Source: Haliclona indistincta (Eukaryota; Porifera; Demospongiae; Haplosclerida; Chalinidae). From it: 64,000 nucleotides of DNA. Shown here in pieces: positions 11,453 to 23,235 of this stretch. The stretch covers positions 15,424,637-15,488,636 of the forward strand of contig OZ024786.1 in NCBI GenBank assembly GCA_964017065.1, given 5' to 3'. Position 1 is the first letter of the stretch. Each line of letters opens with the position of its first letter. The notes below the pieces were generated by a model. The model had not been told where the DNA came from and made no database searches. It saw only the letters and a program-made list of their open reading frames with translations. The translations under genes and the position numbers were made by a program.

Positions 11453-11561
11453 ATGAAACAATACATTCTATAACTTGGTTTTCTTTATTGCTCGATTTAT
11501 TAGTATGTTATTAGTGGGCGTGTCATGGGAGGAGCGACTGCAGTCAGCTAGCTAGCATGCA

Positions 11562-12178
11562 ATGGCGAATCAAGCGTTCGAGATCAATATCCGTGATCCA
11601 GGAGGACGGGCCCAGCTGGTGACAGTAGATCCTAACTGGAGTGTGGGTCACGTCAAGGAAGAGTTCTCGCGCCAGACAGGGATACCAGTGGGGCAGTTCA
11701 AATTAGTGTTTGCCGGACAGGCGCTGAATGAGGGAGTCAGGCTACAGGTCGGTATAATGTTACTGCCTTCTTGTGATGAAGAGTCATCTTTATGCGCTAA
11801 TGTGTTCAGTATCTGATCATCGTCTCTTCAAGATACCTAATCATACTGTGCTGTTGTATCACAGGACTTCGGCCTACAGAGCTACAGCACACTACATTGT
11901 ATTAGAGGTCGCTCCACTGTGCTAACAGCTCAGGTTCCACCATCCAGAGGAGGAGCTACTCCCAGCACACCGTCAGTGAGAGAGGTGGAGAGGAAGCTAG
12001 CCCAGGTGAACGTTGAAGATGGCGACCATGATGAGAACTGCAGGTTCTTTGTGTACTGTAAGAAGTGTAAGGGAATGACGAAAGGAAAGCTACGGGTGAG
12101 ATGTGTTGAATGCAGAGATCCAGCCTTTGTGTTGAGCACTGTGAGCCCTTCCTCTCCCCTCCCTCCCTCCCTCCCTCT

Positions 12179-12215
<37 letters not shown>

Positions 12216-13507
12216 TATCACGATAGTTCTTCCACAGGAGCCCCAGGGTTGGGAAGATGTACTAGCTCCACAAAGGCTGCAAGGACACTGTAACTCACCT
12301 CACTGCAATAGACGAAGATACGCTGTGAGTATCACACCCTCACGTACACACACACACACCCTCACGTACACACACTCACACACACACTTTCTTTGTTGCA
12401 TATTGATCACATGAACAGGAGTTCTATTTCAAGTGTGCTGAGCATGACCAGCGTGGAGAGGGAGATGCAGAAGAATGCTGTGTAGCGCTGCATATGGTGC
12501 GTGTGAACACAGTACAAGCTCCTTGTGCTGCATGTTATGACACAGAGTGAGTGCTGCTCCTCAATGGTTCACTAGCTATTGCTGATGCAGGGATGTGGTC
12601 ATTGTTTTTGATTGTCAGGAGCAGCACGTCATGTGCAAGGAGTGCTTTATTGAATATTGCAAGAACGCTCTAGCCTCGCGCAGCTTCAAGGAACATCGCA
12701 ATTATGGCTATACTCTGCAATGCCCAGGTACTATTGCTGTCTGTCTGTCTGTCTGTTCTATGCCATTCGCTACAGGTCATTGTGACGACTCCTATATCTC
12801 TGAGATACATCACTTCAGACTGATGACAACTGATGAGGTATTATTGATTGATTGTGGGCAAGGTTACTGCATTGCTCCGCCCAGTATGATCGGTACCAGC
12901 GGTTCGGTACTGAGGAGTGTTTGCTTGCAATGGGCGGAGTCCTGTGCCCCAGACCAAACTGTGGAATGGGTATTCTACCCGAGGGTAACTATGGCAACAG
13001 AATACAATGCCCAGAGTGTCAGGTCCGTTATAAACATGTATATTTAACTCTTTTATCCTCATTGTGCAATAGTTTGTGTTCTGTAAAGAGTGTAAGTCTG
13101 AGTACCATCGTGGACCATGTGAGCCAGGGGGCGGGGCTCAGTTGCCTGGCAACACTCAGGCCCAGGTCAGTGTTGTTGAATGAGTGTTACCATGGCAACC
13201 TGTGTGTGTAGGGCGGCGGTACTGGTCAGCAGTTTGATCCCCAGCGGCTAGAGCAGGCTCGCTGGAACGATGCTAGTCGACGCTTCATTGCTCAGAACCA
13301 AGATATCAAGAGATGCCCGCAGTGTCGTGTCGAGATAGAGAAGAGTGGTATGGTGGAGCTAGCTGTATCTAACATGTTATCATGTAGCTGTGTCCAGGTG
13401 GATGCATGCACATGACGTGTGGTCGATGTCATTATGACTTCTGTTGGATCTGTCTAATAGCATGGAATACTAACTGTCAAACGAGGCACTGGTTTGGTGA
13501 GCGGTGA
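11562..13507 (+). CDS. PRKN: Parkin, RBR-type E3 ubiquitin ligase
   Basis: Ten exons: 11562-11747, 11865-12140, 12238-12324, 12419-12546, 12591-12727, 12776-12837, 12885-13022, 13073-13165, 13212-13347 and 13398-13507. They total 1353 nt and 450 aa (human 465 aa). In order: N-terminal ubiquitin-like domain (about 1-75), linker, RING0 with paired Cys (CKKCKGM, CVECR), RING1 ([19 protein letters not shown]), IBR ([13 protein letters not shown]), repressor-like segment ([11 protein letters not shown]), and RING2. RING2 keeps the catalytic Cys in GGCMHM at about residue 417, equivalent to human Cys431. The protein ends HWFGER rather than the human WFDV. Parkin is activated by PINK1 and ubiquitinates outer-membrane proteins on damaged mitochondria; the catalytic residues needed are present here. 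Confidence 0.95.
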
Positions 13508-13679
13508 TGCTCCTCCTCCTGGGCAGTGATGCTCCTCCCCCTGGACCAGCTGCATGTGTATTAACTGGCAATGATTGATTTTCTACCTTTTATAAATGCG
13601 CATTATACTGCGCAACTTGTGCGTTAATTACTCGGTTCATTATAATTATTATGTTTGTGGAGGTAACGCCCCTTTTTCA

Positions 13680-13895
13680 ATGGCGGATCGACAGCGGTCT
13701 CCTGCAGTCCGCAAGGACCCGTGGGCACGCTTTGAAGCATGGAGAGATGCACCTGAGATAAGTAGACGCGCTAACTTGAGGCGCTTGTTCCCTGGATTCT
13801 TGTGGGGATTCGGAGCCTTCGTGGTCCTAGTGGCGATTGAGGAGTTGTATTGGAAGCCGCGACACCCCGAGCCGGCTGCAGATCAAGACCACTAG
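13680..13895 (+). CDS. NDUFB3: NADH dehydrogenase 1 beta subcomplex subunit 3 (B12)
   Basis: A single exon encodes 71 aa. The segment DPWARFEAWR followed by FLWGFGAFVVLVAIEELY matches the NDUFB3 family: a conserved DPWGR.EAWR block before one transmembrane helix. The protein is an accessory subunit of mitochondrial complex I with its helix in the inner membrane. It is shorter than the human protein (98 aa) because the histidine-rich N-terminus is missing. The start is the first ATG (Kozak-like TTCAATGG). It lies 172 bp after the parkin stop on the same strand. Confidence 0.85.
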   Translation: MADRQRSPAVRKDPWARFEAWRDAPEISRRANLRRLFPGFLWGFGAFVVLVAIEELYWKPRHPEPAADQDH

Positions 13896-14296
13896 TGAGT
13901 AGATCAGTGTTGACTGCATATATACTGTGTACTACTTGTGCAGGAAATACTCTATCATCAGAACAAGAACCACTAGAACTGTTGTTATTGTGTTTATATC
14001 AATCTTGCAACAGTATCATTATTATAACTGCATAAGCTAGCTAGCTGCATGGCTATAATATGCTATAATGTTTAGCCAAGATGATATAAAAATAATTATG
14101 GTTTAAAGCTCAATGATCTGAGCGGTACCTTTGTGATCACGTGATACCTTTCTGGCAGTGAATGGACTATGATTATCATTAAGTGCCATGTGGTCCATAT
14201 AACATCACTCCACGCGACCTCGTTCAGTCCAACTCACAGCCAGCTCGTGCACACCAGCTCTGCTTCAGCTAGCTCCTCGCACTAGTTCTTTCTCCA
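13896..14296. other. Intergenic region, NDUFB3 to CPEB
   Basis: This 400-bp stretch has no convincing coding potential. It probably holds the NDUFB3 3' UTR and the CPEB promoter and leader; AT-rich before about 14,120, more CpG-containing after it. Confidence 0.5.
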
Positions 14297-16972
14297 ATGG
14301 CCGCTTACACTGCGCTAGATGGCTTTGTTATGGTTAGTTGTGGGTGTGTGAGTGAGTGTGTCTGGCCGGGAGCACGTGGTCGCCAGCTCAGCTGTTGTGT
14401 GCTTATCGCTGCATTGTCTTCCTAGTCTCAGAAGCAGTTTCCCGTCACTAATCTCATGGAGCCAGCAGCGGTCAGGCCGTGCGACGCTAGTTATCGTACA
14501 CTAGGTGAGTGAGTCGTCACAGCATGCTGTGCGCTAGCTGTTGTTCTGTTCACTATAGAAGCCAGCAACACGCCGTGGAGCTACTCGTCGCCTTTGGAGC
14601 TACCTATCATGCGCGGCCTCAACTCTTCCTCATCTGAGTCGTCCATAGACTCCGGGATAGATTCCCCAGGTCACGGAGAGCTGCCTGGTGGTAGCAACGG
14701 AGCGGTATCTCGCGGATCACCAGTCAGCTTGAATGAAGCCATTACTTCCTCTAGTCTGAATAGCTTGATGGTAAGGAGGTACACACACACCCTCTCACTC
14801 TCTCTTGCTCACTCACTCACTCACTCACTCACTCACTCTCCCTCTCTCATTGTAGAGCTGTCTGAGCATCAGTGGGTCTCTGTGCGCTGCCGACCACGAT
14901 GATCTACCTGTGTTTAGTTCAGCTGGTGGTGGTGGCCTGCCTGACACCCATCATCTGTGGTCGGCTCCTAGTCGAGGCATGTTCTACCATGGCGATACAG
15001 CAGTCAGTCGGTCATCAGCTGGTTCATCATCATCATATATCGCTGCTGCTAGTAATGGTATGTAATACAATAGTAGGTTCCTGTATATTGTTCTGATACT
15101 GTTAAATAATTATTGTTAGTGACTTAATCTACCAGGAACTGTATTGTTGCTATGGTAACCACAGGTCCTGCTATATACTGCACATGGAGTGGCCAGCTAC
15201 CTCCCCGTCGCCATAACAACCCCACCTACTCCCCGCGTGTCTTTCTGGGCGGGGTCCCATGGGACATCACTGAGAGTGGACTGCTGGCTATATTCACAGT
15301 GTTTGGGTCTCTGCGAGTTGATTGGCCTGGCAAAGAGAACAAGCATGGACGCCATCCTCCTAAAGGTGTTATAAGTGGTAGCTGTAAATAGCTGAATGGA
15401 ATAGTAATGAATAGGCCTGTGATACACTGTGTCAGACCAATGTAGCCAGCCCATTCAACATACCATCCCTTACATTATTCACCCTTTGGCAGTATATACT
15501 AGCTGTATTCAATAAGCCAGTACTATACTAGCTGTATTCAATAAGCCAGTACTATACTAGCTGTATTCAATAAGCCAGTACTATACTAGCTGTATTCAAT
15601 AAGCCAGTACTATACTAGCTGTATTCAATAAGCCAGTACTATACTAGCTGTATTCAATAAGCCAGTACTATACTAGCTGTATTCAATAAGCCAGTACTAT
15701 ACTAGCTGTATTCAATAAGCCAGTACTATACTAGCTGTATTCAATAAGCCAGTACTATACTAGCTACTATACTAGATGTATTCAATAAGCCAGTACTATA
15801 CTAGCTGTATCCAGTACTATACTAGCTACTATACTAGATGTATTCAATAAGCCAGTACTATACTAGCTGTATTCAATAAGCCAGTACTATACTAGCTGTA
15901 TTCAATAAGCCAGTACTATACTAGCTACTATACTAGCTGTATTCAATAAGCCAGTACTATACTAGCTGTATCCAGTACTATACTAGCTGTATCCAGTACT
16001 ATACTAGCTGTATCCAGTACTATATTAGCTGTATTCTGCTCATCAGGATATGTCTATCTTACGTTTGATTCTGAGAAGTCCATCAAATCTCTTCTAATGG
16101 CATGTGCTCATGACCCCAGTAATGGTGGCCAGTATTTCTTCAAGGTATCAAGCCGTCGCATCAGAAACAAAGAGGTATGTTAGCTGCTAGTGATGACTCA
16201 TAGCTGACTCGTGTTAGGTCCAGATTATTCCATGGGCACTATCAGACAGTAACTCCATACGATCTCCATCTCCTCGCCTTGATCCTGGTCGCACTGTGTT
16301 TGTAGGAGGACTGCACGGCCTTATTAATGCAGGTAACATGGTGTGGGTGCTGTCTACCTCATAATGACATTTCTCTGTCAGATATCTTGGCTCACATAAT
16401 GGATGATTTGTTTGGGGGTGTGGTCTATGCTGGTATAGATGCAGATCGGTTCAAGTACCCTATTGGATCCGGGAGAGTCACGTTCGGTAATCAACGGAGC
16501 TTCATGAAGGCTGTTCGTGCTGGCTATGTAGAGATCAAGACTCCAAAGTTCTCTAAAAAAGTAAGCAACGAATCTGATGCTAGATTTGATGGTATCTCTT
16601 CCTGGTCCCTCTCTCTCCCCCTCCTTCATCCTCTCTCTCCTCCCTTCATCCTTGTCCCCTCTCTCTCCCCCTCATCCTTCTCTCTCCCTCTCTCCTTCAT
16701 CCTCCCTCTCTCCTCCCTTCATCCTCCCTCTCTCCCCCTCCTCCCTCTCTCCATCTTCTCCCCGCTCTTTCTCTCTCAAGGTTCAGATTGACCCGTATCT
16801 GGAGGACAGCCTCTGCACTGTGTGCGGCTGTGTAGTTGGTCCTTATTTCTGCCGTGACTTTAAATGTTTCAAGTATTTCTGTCGTGCTTGCTGGCAGTGG
16901 CAGCACTCAATGGAGGACTACTCAGGTCACCGCCCACTCACTCGTATGTCCAAGTCCTCTCGTACAGTCTAA
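14297..16972 (+). CDS. CPEB1: Cytoplasmic polyadenylation element-binding protein (CPEB1-like)
   Basis: Nine exons: 14297-14332, 14426-14504, 14559-14770, 14856-15057, 15165-15365, 16047-16174, 16218-16332, 16382-16560 and 16781-16972. They total 1344 nt and 447 aa. The N-terminal ~190 residues are Ser-rich and low complexity. Tandem RRMs follow: RRM1 begins [16 protein letters not shown], then [11 protein letters not shown], and RRM2 begins [13 protein letters not shown] with [12 protein letters not shown]. The C-terminal zinc-binding ZZ module starts [16 protein letters not shown] and keeps the Cys/His pattern ([14 protein letters not shown]). Similarity is closer to CPEB1 than to CPEB2-4. 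The family binds the CPE (UUUUAU) in 3' UTRs and controls poly(A) tail length and translation. The small first exon (12 residues) is the least certain part. Confidence 0.92.
15490..16032. repeat. 29-bp minisatellite in CPEB intron 5
   Basis: The unit 'ctagctgtattcaataagcc' plus 'agtactata' repeats about 18 times, with several shortened copies lacking the middle. It fills the intron between the two exons that encode CPEB RRM1. Confidence 0.95.
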
Positions 16973-17536
16973 ACTACAGCTGGTTCATGTGTGTTGCGTT
17001 ACTCGTATTATTCAATCATTATTATTTTGTTATTGAGTGTTAGGGTGTGAGTTTGTGGCAGATTTTTACTCCAGCACTAGTACCGCTCTAGTTATCATGT
17101 GTGTCAGCTCACCTCTCATGTGGGGCGGGGTAGCTCCGCCCTCTATTACCATTGCTACAGTTATTTTTCCACTGTATATTGTCGTCACATACTCAGGCAC
17201 AGGTGCCTTATTATTGCTGTATTACTCTTATTAGTGCCCACCATTATATTTCTGTATATTAGTGTCTCATATCTTGATTTTTAATCTCATTATTATCATC
17301 AATCAATCTCGTTCGAATTTACTTGTTCAATTTTTAAACACTTATTTGTAGAAGTATTTGTCTGATTTCTTGAATCAAATATTATATTATTGACAAAATC
17401 ATTTAAAATCACTTGCAACGTGTCCTATTATTTGTGTCGTACAGAAAAAACTGCAATTATTAAAAACAAGTGTTATGTCGTGTGAATAAAAGTGTCTCTG
17501 ACTAAACGCTACGTCACAACAAGTTTTATAAACAGG
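16973..17536. other. Convergent 3' region between CPEB and PSTPIP-like gene
   Basis: No gene is seen. The AT-rich sequence is likely the CPEB 3' UTR. An AATAAA on the plus strand at 17485-17490 is a candidate poly(A) signal for CPEB, only about 50 bp from the PSTPIP-like stop codon on the other strand. Confidence 0.5.
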
Positions 17537-20095
17537 TCATTTCTGGCTGTAGGGTTCCACGTACGCCGCTGGGAACATGCCGATCTTATCCTTGAGCTGC
17601 CCGCACCACCAAACAGTGTCTTCTTTACCAATCACCTTGACGATGTCTCCTTCCTCTAAGTGGAGTTCCTGAGGCCCTTGAGCAATATAGTCGTACAACG
17701 CTATCACTGTCTCGGATCCTCTCGGGACGCTGTAGTGAGCGTCGACAGGTGTCTCCATAGTGTCGCCAGCAGTGGAGTACATTGCTGAGAGAAACAGAGA
17801 AGTGGTTAATGTATTTCCTCTAATAAGTGCATAGGGGTTAAATTTATAGGAGGCATGTGGAAGAACAATCATTCTTACAAACAAAGAACACCACAACCGG
17901 ATCTTGAACCTTTGCTAGAGTGACTATTCTACATTAGCACCTGACGCGCTTCCTATATTTCACATCTAGAACCCTCAATAGAGGAAAGAGACTACCATCT
18001 TACCTTCTATAGTACTGCTGCCTGCGTAATCATCTGGCGGGATGGGAGGGAGTTCCTTATGAGGTGGTTCCTTAGCGACGGAAGCCAGTGTGGGCACACC
18101 GGGTATGCTAGCTGTGTTACGTGGATTGTAATAGTTCTCGTACAACACTTGAGCTGTAGAGAGGACGATAGTGACCATCATACTAGTGATGGAGGCTTAC
18201 CTGGTCGCTCAGTGCCAGTAGAGCGCTCTCGTACAAACAGATCAATGTCTTCATCCACATCGCACAGCTCAAGACCCTTACGAACCTTCTCATACGCCTA
18301 CAGTAGATCAACATGGAGACAATGACTGTGTTGACCTTCATGCACTAATGTGTTCAGTCTCTGATCATCCTCCATCGTGTGAATAAAGACAACAGTGACT
18401 GAACACATTAGTACATGAAGGTGACACTATACAATGTATTACTGCATGTAGAGCGCTGTACTGCTGACCTCATCGTCCTCGACACATGTCTGAGAGCAGT
18501 AGTTGCACACGCTCCACATCTGGTGTCTCAGGAACGCTATACGTTGCTCCTCTAGCTCTTGAAATTGCTACAACAACAGAGTCACATTAGCAAGGTCCGT
18601 ATCGTGTGGGGGATATACCTGACAAAGAAACTCCATCTCTCTATCCCACAGCACACGAGCTTCCTCAAGTGTCTTGACACATTCCTGATATTGTAGGTCT
18701 GAGTTATTGGCGGCTGCCTTGGCTCCCTCCATCTTGCGATGAGCCTGAGTGAGGTCCTTGGTCTTAGTGAGTGGGTTGGTCTCCAGTCGATGCAACGACT
18801 CTTCTGCCTTGTCAGCTTCCTTACACTTGTTCTCATATTGGGCACGCATCTACACAAGCACACTCTCACACATGCACACACTCACACATGCACACACACT
18901 CAAACAACTCACTCTGTTGTTCTTTTCATAACAGTTTTTCTTGTGTGTTTGTGCTCTCCGGACAGTATCCTCTCCCTGAGGCGGCAGGTATTCATTGGTT
19001 GTTAGCATAACACATGCCTCTATTGTACCTTCTTTCTGACATCTTTTTGTTGGTTTCTGAAGTCTTTTGTGCCTTTAAGCACTTCATCACTTAGCCTCTG
19101 AGATAGATTTAGATGGAGACGACCTGATGTCTCTGTTTCTGCAATGAAGTGACAATGTGAGGGTGTGATGGTGTGATGTCACAATGATGTAATGCTGACG
19201 TGATGGTACATGCACATGTATAAGGGTGAGGTAGTGATAGTGTGAGGTAGTGATAGTGTGAGGATGTGATAGTGTGAGGATGTGATAGTGTGAGGATGTG
19301 ATAGTGTGAGGATGTGATAGTGTGAGGATGTGATAGTGTGTGTGTGATGTAGTACCAGTCTTCAGCTGTTCCCATGCTCTACGCAGTGTGCCACACTCCT
19401 CTTTACCAGACATTAATCGAGATAACTTCAACATATCTTCACCAAACTGCTTCTCAATCTTGACCCTACAGCACAACACACACACTATGAGTGACTTACA
19501 CAGAAGTTACTAAGAGCAATGCCTAGTGTCACCTTCATGCACTAGTCACTATTCACACAATGCCTAGTGTCACCTTCATGCACTAGTCACTATTCACACA
19601 ATAGAACATGTTAGTGCATGTCAGTGACAGGGGCACTCCACAGCACAACAGGACGGCTGTATCAATAACAAGCCAAGCGGCCCCTTCAGTATGATACCAG
19701 ATGCGTAACTTGTGTTATTCTTCAATTGACAATTATGAAAGTATTATTGTATTGAGAATAAAATATCACTACCATATATGGTGTGTAGAACAGTATCTAA
19801 ATGAACAAGATGACAAACACACACAAACCACGCCCACCACTGGAGGGCAGCAGCAGCTATGGGTACCAGAGGGGAGTGACATAGATCACCTTTTCTCCAG
19901 ACATTCTTCAAAATCCAAGCACATCTGTTTGCCCTCTTTCAGTCGCTTCACCAGCGCGTCAAACCCAGCGGTAGCGGTGAAGTCAGTCCCCTGCAGCAGC
20001 GGGCAAGAGGTCATGCCGCGTTATCATGACGAGCGATGAACAGATCGTGCCATATAACTCACCCAGAAGTTTTGACTGAACTTTTCCCGCGCCAT
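17537..20095 (-). CDS. PSTPIP1: PSTPIP-like F-BAR and SH3 adaptor
   Basis: Ten exons: 20063-20095, 19890-19990, 19356-19465, 19029-19138, 18913-18975, 18619-18849, 18469-18567, 18201-18297, 18004-18153 and 17537-17784. They total 1242 nt and 413 aa (human PSTPIP1 416 aa). The F-BAR domain covers about 1-285 (starts FSQNFWGTDFT, then GFDALVKRLKEGKQMC, with helical QFGEDMLKLSRL). It is followed by the family hallmark ERSTGTERPAQVLYENYYNP and a proline-rich stretch (ELPPIPPDDYA). The SH3 domain is at about 350-410 (ALYDYIAQGPQELHLEEGD and WWCGQLKDKIGMFPAAYVEP). Such proteins bind curved membrane and link PEST-type tyrosine phosphatases and WASP to actin. Introns hold fragments of a short MITE family. 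Confidence 0.9.
18325..18432. mobile_element. Short palindromic MITE (family P), complete copy
   Basis: The left arm 'ccttcatgcactaatgtgtt' plus 'cagt' pairs with the right arm 'actgaacacattagtacatg' plus 'aaggt' around a ~50-bp centre that includes 'cctccatcgtgtgaata'. Related copies lie at 24,303-24,392 and, broken, near 19,520-19,630 and 11,795-11,835. Confidence 0.75.
19515..19632. mobile_element. Rearranged fragments of MITE family P
   Basis: The segment 'agtgtcaccttcatgcacta' occurs twice in tandem with about 50-bp spacing, then an inverted end (ttagtgcatgtcagtgac). It lies between PSTPIP-like exons 2 and 3. Confidence 0.6.
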
Positions 20096-20339
20096 GATGT
20101 ACGCGAGCAGAACAAAACGATGACAAGAGAGAGAGAATACTAGGCAGTTGCCGCTATACGTTGTTATTCTGCTAGCTTCCTTGAATCACGTGATCTGATA
20201 CTATAAGGGTTAACATTATCGTCAAACAAAAATACCCCGCTATCCGTGTGATATTTTTATAACGTCAAGTTAAATTTTATGCGATAAACACAGTTTCGAA
20301 TATTTTTGTGCTATTTTTGTGCAATTAATGATGTATTGT

Positions 20340-21226
20340 TCAGTCGAGATGAAGGAGTGTGTCGTGAACATTGGTTGGCAGGGGGGTGTACTTAGATGAG
20401 TTGCCACGGGTACGCTTGCCTGCACCACTAGAGTTAGTAGCCGTATTGACCAGGTCAGCAGAACCAGTAACACTACTAGCACACTGACGCTCAGTCGATA
20501 TGATCCACTCTCTGATCTATATGAGAGAGGGAGGGAGAGGAGCGCATGATAGTTACTGAGCAGCGGTTTATCATCTTGGCTTACCTGATATCTCTTCACA
20601 AAGGCAACATATAACAGTGCTATACACACGAGTATCACCAGGATAGCTACCACCACCATTAGGAGATTGCTACCATTATTATCAGTAGCAGCTGGTGGTG
20701 ATGGAGTTTCAGATGGCGCCGATTGAGATGATGTTGACGGTGGGGAACTCATTGAGGTGTTGCCAGAGTTATTCCGTTGAGGCAGCTCAGTACTTGACTG
20801 AGCATTGTTAGTTGGTTCAGTAGTAGTAGGTATAATAGAAGCAGCTTCGGTAGTCATTATAGTAGAAGCAGCTTCGGTAGTCATTATAGTAGAAGCAGCT
20901 TCAATCATGGTAGTAGAAGCAGCGGTAGTAGAAGCAGCTTCAATCATGGTAGTAGAAGCAGCTTCGGTAGTCAATGTAGTAGAAGCATTGCTAGCAGGTT
21001 CAGTAGTAGGTGTATTCGTTGCAGTGGTACTTTTTTCTAGGTCTAGCTTTTGTTCCAACACCACACGGGTCAAGTTGGTCATCTCAGTCTCTAGCTTGAT
21101 CAAGTTAGTCTGCATATCTTCAACGATACCTATTAGGTAGTCTATTTTATCTTCCAGATCATCTGTGCCATTGCTCTGAGACCGGGCGAGAGACAATACC
21201 ACCATTAGAACATGTAGTAGCTGCAT
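20340..21226 (-). CDS. Mucin-like single-pass membrane protein, unknown function
   Basis: Two exons: 20585-21226 and 20340-20516; 819 nt, 272 aa. The model predicts a signal peptide (MQLLHVLMVVLSLARS) and a short acidic coiled-coil-like stretch (DDLEDKIDYLIGIVEDMQ...). A ~120-residue Thr/Ser/Ala-rich stalk follows, with imperfect repeats of (T)TEAAST and MIEAAST, then a transmembrane helix (LLMVVVAILVILVCIALLYV) and a ~60-residue basic cytoplasmic tail. The stalk has N-glycosylation sequons (e.g. NGT, NNS, NTS) and many likely O-glycosylation sites, as in cell-surface mucins. I recognise no family. Splicing shifts the tail away from the unspliced reading frame. An in-frame ATG at 21271 would add 15 residues and hide the signal peptide. 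It lies 244 bp upstream of the PSTPIP-like start, same strand. Confidence 0.7.
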
Positions 21227-21549
21227 TTTGTAGCTGGCTAAACGACGGACAAAACAGCACATGACTATCACGTGTTGTAACCACGCCCGTTATTATTAAA
21301 CAGCCCCGCCCCACTTACAGCTTTAACGCTGCAGCTTGATCGAGTAGTCTACCGTACGAGGATATAATAGGTGAGTCCATTGCCTAGCTAGCTAGGTAGT
21401 CACTGCTTATGATCACGTGACATTATCTCTTTATCATGCAGTACATCATAGATCACTAGCACTTGTAAATGTACGTGTTGCCTCTAGATCACGTGATCCA
21501 CGTGTTGTTCAGTGCAGTATTATAGAGGACGTGTGTACATTTCCTTGTG
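21227..21549. other. Intergenic region
   Basis: No coding region was found. A donor-like site at about 21,371 (ATAATAG|GTGAGTCC) suggests a non-coding first exon of a plus-strand transcript. Confidence 0.3.
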
Positions 21550-22033
21550 ATGTGTGCTGTGTGTAGCAGATGGTAATAGCTGCCAGTCACTCACTTGTCA
21601 ACAATATGCTACCTATTAGTGTGTTGGCCTCTCTGCTATGTTACAATGTTAGTCATTGGCTGCACTAGCTGCCAAGGACCACTACTGCCGGCACTAGGCT
21701 AGGATAGGCTAGCTGTGTTGCAGCAGCAGTTAGTTCATAGCTGAGGGCAGTTGGTGATTAGGTGTGGTTAGTTGTGTAAACAGGAAGTCACTTGGTCCTA
21801 GGGTCTATCTGGTTCATGGTGTTTTAGCTCAGCAGCAGTCTGGGCACACAGGTGCACAGGTAGTGCCAGGGCATGCCCCTCATGGCGGCACTACCAGCGC
21901 CCCATGCACTCAGCCTCACCAGCTGTGGAATCCCTACAAACCCTCTACTCCCCCGCTAGAGCGCTGGCATAACAATCTCTGGAATGTGCAGCCAAGCATG
22001 TCACTCAGCAGCATCACTAGTGGCCCTGGCTAG
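21550..22033 (+). CDS. Doubtful small two-exon gene, unknown
   Basis: One possible model joins 21550-21572 (ATG...AGATG|GTAATAG) to 21802-22033 (CCTAG|GGTC...TAG), 255 nt in frame, 84 aa. The second exon is rich in Gln, His, Pro and Ser (e.g. QLWNPYKPSTPPLERW). Supporting points are matching phase across the intron and protein-like composition of exon 2. Against it are the tiny first exon, no known domain and an alternative acceptor at 21,828. It may be part of a longer unrecognised transcript or not coding. Confidence 0.25.
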
Positions 22034-22580
22034 CCTCTAGCCAATACAATGCATTCCTCTCTCACACTCAACACCCGCTTACCACAATCCAACCGCCGCA
22101 AGGTACACGATAGCCACTGCAGCCACCACTGACTGGCCACTGCAGTACGCGACTGTGGGGAAAGTATTGCTGCTGCAGACGTCGCCAAGCTAGCTGTTGT
22201 GCTGCTGTGTCGTCTTGTGTTAACAGCTATCCGTACGATAGCTAGCATTAGTAGATCAGCTGATGCGGTACGATCCTGTACACTCGCGGGAGCTAGCAAA
22301 CAGCTGATTTCCCGCGATAAATAGTAGTCTTGCTGCTGCCATGGCTGTGGCTACCCATGGCTGTCCTCCAGTCCTAGCTCCTCGTTCTCTCCTACGCACT
22401 TGAGTCCAATTATGGGATTTTAAAGTCGTCCAGGTTTTATAGGCAGCGACTAAACGATACATTCCATTGCAAACCATGACAGCGCGCTAGCGCCAAAACC
22501 TCGCGATCGCGTTTCATGCATGGTCAAATAATATTACGCACCCACGCGTTGATGCAGTTCATTACCACTCATTAGAGCCA
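22034..22580. other. Intergenic region, GC-rich promoter-like
   Basis: No coding region was recognised on either strand; open frames on the minus strand lack protein-like features. The last ~120 bp before the BLOC1S6 start are CpG-rich. Confidence 0.4.
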
Positions 22581-23199
22581 ATGAGTACAACACCGTTACA
22601 ACCACTGGATCTGGTCACAGCCGACACTCTGGGGGAGCTGACCACTGGATTCCTGGCACAGCTGGAGCCCGAGGTGCTGAGAGTACAACAGAGCCTGGAG
22701 GAGCTCACGTGAGTCATGATGTCGTACTGACTGATTCACGACAGAAAGAGCTTGTTATATTATTATGCAATTAGTTGAACCAGATGAATATGGAATAAGT
22801 ATAATATCATGTAGTAACAACCAAGGAGAGATGCTGATCTCCATACAACAGAAGAGAGAGCAGTTTGAAGAAGCCAGTAAGAACACTGACATTAACTTAG
22901 TGGTGAGTCATCATCATGGCTACCTAACATGACAGTGTGTGTTACAGTTACAGCAAGTTCCAGCGTATCGCCAGAAGGTTAACAATATAGTTAAAAATAT
23001 GAATGTTATTAACAAGAGATTGAAGAGATTACAAGTGAGCAGTTCGCCCTCCCACTATCACACCATCACTCCCACATCATAGTCACGAGCTAGTAAGCTG
23101 AAGGACGCCAGGCGAGCACACGATGATCAGAAGAAGAAAGATCTTGAACGACGAATGAGAGAAGAGCAGCTGCTAGAGGCTAAACCTGCTGGGAAATGA
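22581..23199 (+). CDS. BLOC1S6: BLOC-1 complex subunit 6 (pallidin)-like
   Basis: Four exons: 22581-22708, 22815-22902, 22948-23034 and 23083-23199; 420 nt, 139 aa (human pallidin 172 aa). The protein is almost entirely helical and coiled-coil. The blocks LEPEVLRVQQSLEELTNNQ, LLQQVPAYRQKVNNI and the very basic C-terminal helix (KKKDLERRMREEQLL) follow pallidin. Pallidin is a subunit of BLOC-1, which acts in endosomal sorting to lysosome-related organelles. Similarity is moderate, as usual for short coiled coils, so another BLOC-family subunit is possible. Its stop codon is 36 bp from the convergent METTL25B stop. Confidence 0.7.
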
Positions 23200-23235
23200 T
23201 GACTTGAAGAATTATTGTGTGTTAATGTGTGAAAA

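Noticed and set aside
22030..22477. Minus-strand frames of 89 and 73 codons
   Set aside because: No similarity, no splice context, and they overlap the CpG-rich BLOC1S6 upstream region.
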